Shown here piece by piece: positions 7,329 through 9,664 of a stretch of 9,664 nucleotides of DNA (positions are counted from its first letter, which is position 1; the number at the start of each line of letters is the position of its first letter). The DNA is from a bacterium. GTDB lineage: Bacteria > UBA9089 > JASEGY01. The notes beneath the pieces are model-generated. The model was given only the letters and a program-made list of their open reading frames with translations, did not search any database and was not told the origin of the DNA. Both the position numbers and the translations under genes were made by a program. Location of the stretch: the NCBI GenBank assembly GCA_030019105.1, contig JASEGY010000106.1, positions 1-9,664 of the forward strand, given 5' to 3'.

Positions 7329-7515
7329 CCCATCTTTCGGTAACGTTATGTAACAATTTTAATTTTAGCTATACTATTTTATGTAGCCTAAGTGGCTTGG
7401 TTTCCGGTGGTGTTTTTAGCTTTCGGTAATTCTATACAACAGCCTTAGCTTTAGCTATACCATTTTATACTATTTTATAATTAAGATTGTTTAAAAAAAT
7501 TAAGCGAATAATGGG
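7329..7515. mobile_element. Small insertion (about 187 bases) splitting the methyltransferase
   Basis: The insertion starts CCCAT and ends ATGGG. The ends are imperfect inverted copies, CCCATCTTTCGG on one side and CCCATTATTCGC on the other. ATTAT flanks it on both sides (7324-7328 and 7516-7520), fitting a 5-base target duplication; ATTATC gives an alternative 6-base reading. Joining GATATTATC directly to TTGTGC restores FDII followed by LCFTVFSSIFDEE in one frame, so the pre-insertion sequence can be rebuilt. The element is very AT-rich and has no ORF of note. Its family is not recognised. Confidence 0.72.
7334..7468. repeat. Imperfect tandem duplication with an 86-base period inside the insertion
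   Basis: CTTTCGGTAA occurs at 7334-7343 and 7420-7429, and TTTAGCTATAC followed by ATTTTAT occurs at 7364-7382 and 7450-7468. Both pairs are offset by exactly 86 bases, with partial similarity between. The first 49 bases or so of the unit were therefore duplicated and then diverged. Confidence 0.6.
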
Positions 7516-7858
7516 ATTATCTTGTGCTTTACGGTTTTTTCGTCCATCTTTGATGAGGAGATGAGACAGAGAATCGCCTCTGAGATGCTCCGTGTTTTAA
7601 AGCCGGATGGTATCCTCTGGTATGACTTCCACATGGACAATCCTAAGAATACCGATGTCAAAGGGGTAAAGAAGAAAGAAGTCAAGCAGCTTTTCCCAAA
7701 TCGCGCACCTTTGATTTTCGACGAATTACCCTTGCCCCACCCATTACCCGCCTCTTAGCCCCATACTCCTGGCTGCTCTGTTACCTTCTGGAAAAGCTCG
7801 GGTTTTTGAATACACATTATCTGGTGGTTATCGGGAAAGTAAACGGAGGCTAAAACAA

Positions 7859-7887
7859 TTGACAGGCGAAAGGAAGTATGATATAAA
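7859..7887 (+). promoter_or_regulatory. Near-consensus sigma-70 promoter for the MNT/HEPN pair
   Basis: TTGACA at 7859-7864 and TATAAA at 7882-7887 are separated by 17 bases, almost the ideal housekeeping promoter. Transcription would start near 7894, giving a leader of about 27 bases with AGGAGG (7905-7910) ten bases before ATG 7921. It separates the toxin-antitoxin genes from the decayed methyltransferase. Confidence 0.75.
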
Positions 7888-7920
7888 GTATCTGTTGGGT
7901 AATCAGGAGGAGATTGAGTA

Positions 7921-8304
7921 ATGACTGAAAAAAATCCTTTGAAGCTGAATAAACTTGAACAGGCAATGGTAGATGATCTTAAGACTGATCTTCTGAAGAA
8001 GCTAAAAGATGAGGTGGTATTGATAAGACTTTTCGGCTCTAAGGCCCGTGGAGATTACCATAAGCATTCGGACATAGACCTGTTAGTGATCTTGCGGCAT
8101 AAAGATAGGAAAACAAATGAAAGATTATCAGAGGTGGAATGGGAGATACTTGAGAAATACAATTTCCAGTCCTATATTTCTGTAGCAGCTTATTCTCAAA
8201 AGGAATTTGATGGGTTTTGCAGATTACAAACCCCTTTCGCCCAAAATGTAGCTAAGGAGGGAATATCCTTATGGGATATAAGCCGGAAAACAAAAGCAGC
8301 TTGA
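7921..8304 (+). CDS. MNT-domain nucleotidyltransferase, likely antitoxin of a HEPN/MNT pair
   Basis: The 127-residue cytoplasmic protein is a minimal nucleotidyltransferase. Residues 39-53 show the signature GS-x10-DxD, seen as FGSKARGD and then SDIDL, with metal ligands D51 and D53. A third acidic residue expected on the strand YISVAAYS (85-92) is not seen, which happens in some members. In characterised MntA-HepT systems the MNT protein adds AMP to a tyrosine of its HEPN RNase partner and so silences it. The partner here is the next gene, which overlaps this one by 34 bases, a sign of translational coupling. A strong AGGAGG site and a near-consensus promoter precede it. Exact antitoxin chemistry is inferred from the family; the opposite polarity was proposed in older literature. 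Confidence 0.88.
   Translation: MTEKNPLKLNKLEQAMVDDLKTDLLKKLKDEVVLIRLFGSKARGDYHKHSDIDLLVILRHKDRKTNERLSEVEWEILEKYNFQSYISVAAYSQKEFDGFCRLQTPFAQNVAKEGISLWDISRKTKAA
8254..8261 (+). promoter_or_regulatory. Ribosome binding site of the HEPN gene, inside the MNT gene
   Basis: AAGGAGGG lies nine bases before ATG 8271, within the coding region of the MNT gene. It supports the overlapping start rather than a later one and indicates the HEPN protein is translated from the same mRNA. Confidence 0.8.
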
Positions 8305-8681
8305 TTTCTAAGTACTTAGAGATAGCGCAAGAAAGACTAAGAACAGCAGAAGCCGCGTTAAACATCGGTAGCTACAGAGATTCTATCTCCAGGTCTTATT
8401 ATGCCTTTTTAGATGCCGCTACTGCTTGTCTCATCACTAAAGACCTGATTCCCCAATCCCATGCAAGCGCCATTACATTGTTTGGGTTACATTTTGTTAA
8501 AGCAGGGATAGTAGAATCAAAGTATGGACGTTGGTTTAATAAAATTGAACGGGCCAGATTAGCCGCCGATTATGAACATACCAAAGAATTTACCAGAGAA
8601 GAGGCAGAAGAAGCGCTAAATGAAGCGAGAGAATTTGTATCCGTTATCCAAAATATGATGGAGTTATGTAGCAATGAATAG
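8271..8681 (+). CDS. HEPN-domain protein, likely RNase toxin paired with the MNT protein
   Basis: The 136-residue, mostly helical protein belongs to the HEPN superfamily. It shows the first helix pair with SRSYYAFLDAATACL (40-54), matching the common (S/R)R-YYA motif, then a loop with QSHASAITLFGLHFVK (62-77). A second half follows with RARLAADYEHTKEFT (94-108) and the terminal EAREFV helix. The segment R96 to H103 fits the R-x4-6-H active site of HEPN RNases, with Y101 between them as a possible AMPylation target. This alignment is mine and should be tested, because in many members of this branch the R-ADY segment lacks the histidine. It resembles the general HEPN family rather than the DUF86-type HepT. 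In a stable pair it would cleave RNA when its partner is lost. Confidence 0.85.
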   Translation: MGYKPENKSSLISKYLEIAQERLRTAEAALNIGSYRDSISRSYYAFLDAATACLITKDLIPQSHASAITLFGLHFVKAGIVESKYGRWFNKIERARLAADYEHTKEFTREEAEEALNEAREFVSVIQNMMELCSNE

Positions 8682-8743
8682 AAATAGTAGTCAAGTAATT
8701 CAGCGATATTAAGATCGTTGTAGGGTTAGGTGTCAATGACCGG

Positions 8744-8750
8744 AAGGAGG
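8744..8750 (+). promoter_or_regulatory. Strong ribosome binding site of the antitoxin gene
   Basis: AAGGAGG ends eight bases before ATG 8759. The 77-base gap after the HEPN gene shows no convincing promoter; read-through from 7859 or a weak local start is possible. Antitoxins are typically made in excess, which such a site would favour. Confidence 0.7.
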
Positions 8751-8758
8751 GGAACAAT

Positions 8759-9130
8759 ATGACTGTGGAGATGATTCCTATCAGTGAGGTGAAGAAAAAT
8801 CTAAGCGCTGTAGTTGATAAGGTAGAGAAAGAAAAAAAGGCCTACCGGATAGATAGAAATAGTCGGGCAGTGGCGATAATTGTTAATATAAATGAGTATA
8901 ATACCCTACTCCAACGGCTTGAGGATTTAGAGGACATTCGTGATATGTTAGAAGCCCAAAAAGAACCAGGACGCCCATTTGCAGCTATTAGCCCTCAAAA
9001 AGTTGAAATTGCAAAGAATCCAGCCAGAGCTTTATGGGGAAGTTTGAAGTCAAAAAAATCGGCAGACCAATTGAAAATGGAAGCATATGAAGAACTGGGA
9101 GATGTAATAAATGCCAAAATATCTGGATGA
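8759..9130 (+). CDS. Phd/YefM-family antitoxin with a long C-terminal region
   Basis: The 123-residue protein begins with a Phd/YefM fold. MIPISEVKKNLSAVVDKVE (5-23) matches the N-terminal beta-strand and helix, and RNSRAVAIIVNINEYNTLL (33-51) matches the second strand with the conserved R-x-x-A-I-V pattern leading into a helix. This domain normally dimerises and binds operator DNA, repressing its own operon. After residue 60 come a charged helix and a proline/glycine break (PGRPF, 70-74). Then a 45-residue tail, longer than in the shortest members, presumably wraps the toxin. Its end overlaps the PIN toxin gene by 20 bases. It would neutralise that toxin by occupying its active site. No palindromic operator was found upstream. 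Confidence 0.87.
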   Translation: MTVEMIPISEVKKNLSAVVDKVEKEKKAYRIDRNSRAVAIIVNINEYNTLLQRLEDLEDIRDMLEAQKEPGRPFAAISPQKVEIAKNPARALWGSLKSKKSADQLKMEAYEELGDVINAKISG

Positions 9131-9617
9131 ATTTGACAGGCAAAGAATTTATGTGGAGTCTAATATCTTTCTGTTTGATGCATTAGCGGATGAGGATTTT
9201 GGTCAGTCGAGTGTTGAATTCCTTGAAAGAGCTTCTTACGGAGAATTTGAGATATTAACAGCTTCGTTAACAATAGATGAGGTAGCATTTGTGGCCTTAA
9301 AAGTAGAGCTTGAAAAGGAATACAATATAACAAGCAGCCAGGTATTCTATTTAAAAAAACATCCGGATGTGGTAAAGCTATTAGCTTCCAGAGTGAATGC
9401 CATCCTTGAAAACATCTTCCAACTATCGACAATTATTGAAGTAAATGAAACGGATATTAAACTAATGGGAAAATACATGGAGGACTTTGGTCTCCTCCCA
9501 AGAGATGCCATCCATTTAGCCGTAGCCCATCGGTTAGAAATCTCTTGCTTTGCTTCTAATGACAAAGACTTTGATGGAATTTCAGAAATAGTCAGGTATG
9601 CGCCCAGACCTTCTTAG
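9111..9617 (+). CDS. PIN-domain protein, likely VapC-type ribonuclease toxin
   Basis: The 168-residue protein shows a PIN-domain acidic set in order. The first strand is YVESNIFLFDAL (14-25) with E16 where most members have Asp. Next come TIDEVAFVAL (54-63) with E57, LPRDAIHLAVA (129-139) with D132, and FASNDKDFDGI (147-157) with D151 and D153. These residues would bind the metal ions for endonucleolytic RNA cleavage. Asp-to-Glu at the first position occurs in some PIN proteins and may keep activity, but makes activity less certain. GGGAG (9097-9101) lies nine bases before ATG 9111, inside the antitoxin gene, so the two are translationally coupled. The length is somewhat above the common 130-150 residues, with an extended helical section at about 65-110. 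Confidence 0.87.
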   Translation: MPKYLDEFDRQRIYVESNIFLFDALADEDFGQSSVEFLERASYGEFEILTASLTIDEVAFVALKVELEKEYNITSSQVFYLKKHPDVVKLLASRVNAILENIFQLSTIIEVNETDIKLMGKYMEDFGLLPRDAIHLAVAHRLEISCFASNDKDFDGISEIVRYAPRPS

Positions 9618-9618
9618 C

Positions 9619-9633
9619 GCGGCCTCTGGCCGC
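9619..9633. other. GC-rich hairpin after the toxin gene
   Basis: GCGGCC and GGCCGC enclose TCT directly after the stop of the PIN gene. The stem is short but GC-rich; A-rich rather than T-rich sequence follows, so termination is unproven. From 9646 the sequence shows heptamer-like steps (GATTGCA, GATTGCG) that look like the start of a simple repeat cut by the window edge. Confidence 0.4.
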
Positions 9634-9664
9634 AACCAAACCAATTTTGGATTGCAGATTGCGG

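Larger units (their letters stand above)
7049..7853 (+). pseudogene. Broken class I SAM-dependent methyltransferase gene
   Basis: Four pieces of one methyltransferase can be read in order. Piece 1 (7049 to about 7190) has no start codon and ends with motif I, ILDVGCGTGG (near 7136-7165). Piece 2, in another frame (about 7190-7329), gives CSGIDLLPDRIETAK, the acidic ribose-binding strand, and SSAEELPWNDKYFDII. Piece 3 (7522 to about 7703), back in the frame of piece 2 once the 187-base insertion is removed, gives MRQRIASEMLRVLKPDGILW, the usual post-motif region. Piece 4, shifted again (about 7704-7853), reads RRITLAPPITRLLAPYSW and ends in NTHYLVVIGKVNGG then TAA 7851-7853. The damage is a missing 5' end, two frameshifts and an insertion. 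Indel errors could explain the frameshifts but not the insertion or the lost start. It probably once modified a sugar or glycan terminus in the same locus. Confidence 0.87.

Noticed and set aside
7045..7356. 103-codon - strand frame across the methyltransferase remnant
   Set aside because: It is antisense to clear methyltransferase motifs, which explain the sequence better.
8682..8758. Separate promoter and operator for the Phd/PIN pair
   Set aside because: TATTAA at 8707-8712 could serve as a -10, but no matching -35 and no convincing palindrome were found.
9160..9432. 90-codon - strand frame opposite the PIN gene
   Set aside because: It is a shadow of the PIN gene, which has clear catalytic motifs and a ribosome site.

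Overview
This window is an AT-rich bacterial segment. It holds part of a surface polysaccharide locus (about 317-7064), a dead methyltransferase gene (about 7049-7853) and two toxin-antitoxin modules in a row (7921-9617). Every intact gene lies on the + strand. A Wzx-type flippase next to a Wzy-type polymerase implies an undecaprenyl-linked, Wzx/Wzy-dependent glycan such as O-antigen, capsule or exopolysaccharide, so a Gram-negative-type envelope is likely. The species cannot be named. The density of small inverted-repeat elements, including units built on GCCCCAGCGGGGCG and AAGGTTCAAGGTTCA, is a style I associate with repeat-rich environmental anaerobes (for example Brocadiales or Desulfobacterota relatives). 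That is an impression, not a classification.

Layout. Bases 3-137 may be the tail of a gene entering from upstream. It runs into a foldback repeat (54-289). Next come a possible glycosyltransferase (317-1123), a MITE-like element (1124-1231), the flippase (1260-2549), a second inverted-repeat element plus a hairpin (2550-2956), the polymerase (3035-4318), a family 2 glycosyltransferase (4336-5175), a 206-base gap with a possible gene remnant, an ExoA-like family 2 glycosyltransferase with a membrane tail (5382-6422) and a GNAT acetyltransferase (6450-7064). A SAM methyltransferase pseudogene follows. It lacks a start, carries two frameshifts and is split by a 187-base insertion whose removal restores the local frame. 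A near-consensus sigma-70 promoter at 7859-7887 then starts an MNT nucleotidyltransferase/HEPN pair with overlapping genes. A Phd/YefM-like antitoxin overlapping a PIN-domain toxin completes the window.

How the genes fit together. The glycosyltransferases would build a lipid-linked repeat unit, the GNAT protein could acetylate an amino sugar, Wzx would flip the unit and Wzy would polymerise it outside. The initiating phosphoglycosyltransferase and the export proteins are not in the window. The toxin-antitoxin pairs and the small elements mark the locus as a plastic accessory region. No complete transposase gene and no CRISPR array was seen, and I recognised no tRNA or rRNA. The most notable structure is the set of three or four unrelated non-autonomous inverted-repeat elements. 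Two of them start directly after a stop codon, and one lies inside the methyltransferase pseudogene with target-site duplications still readable.
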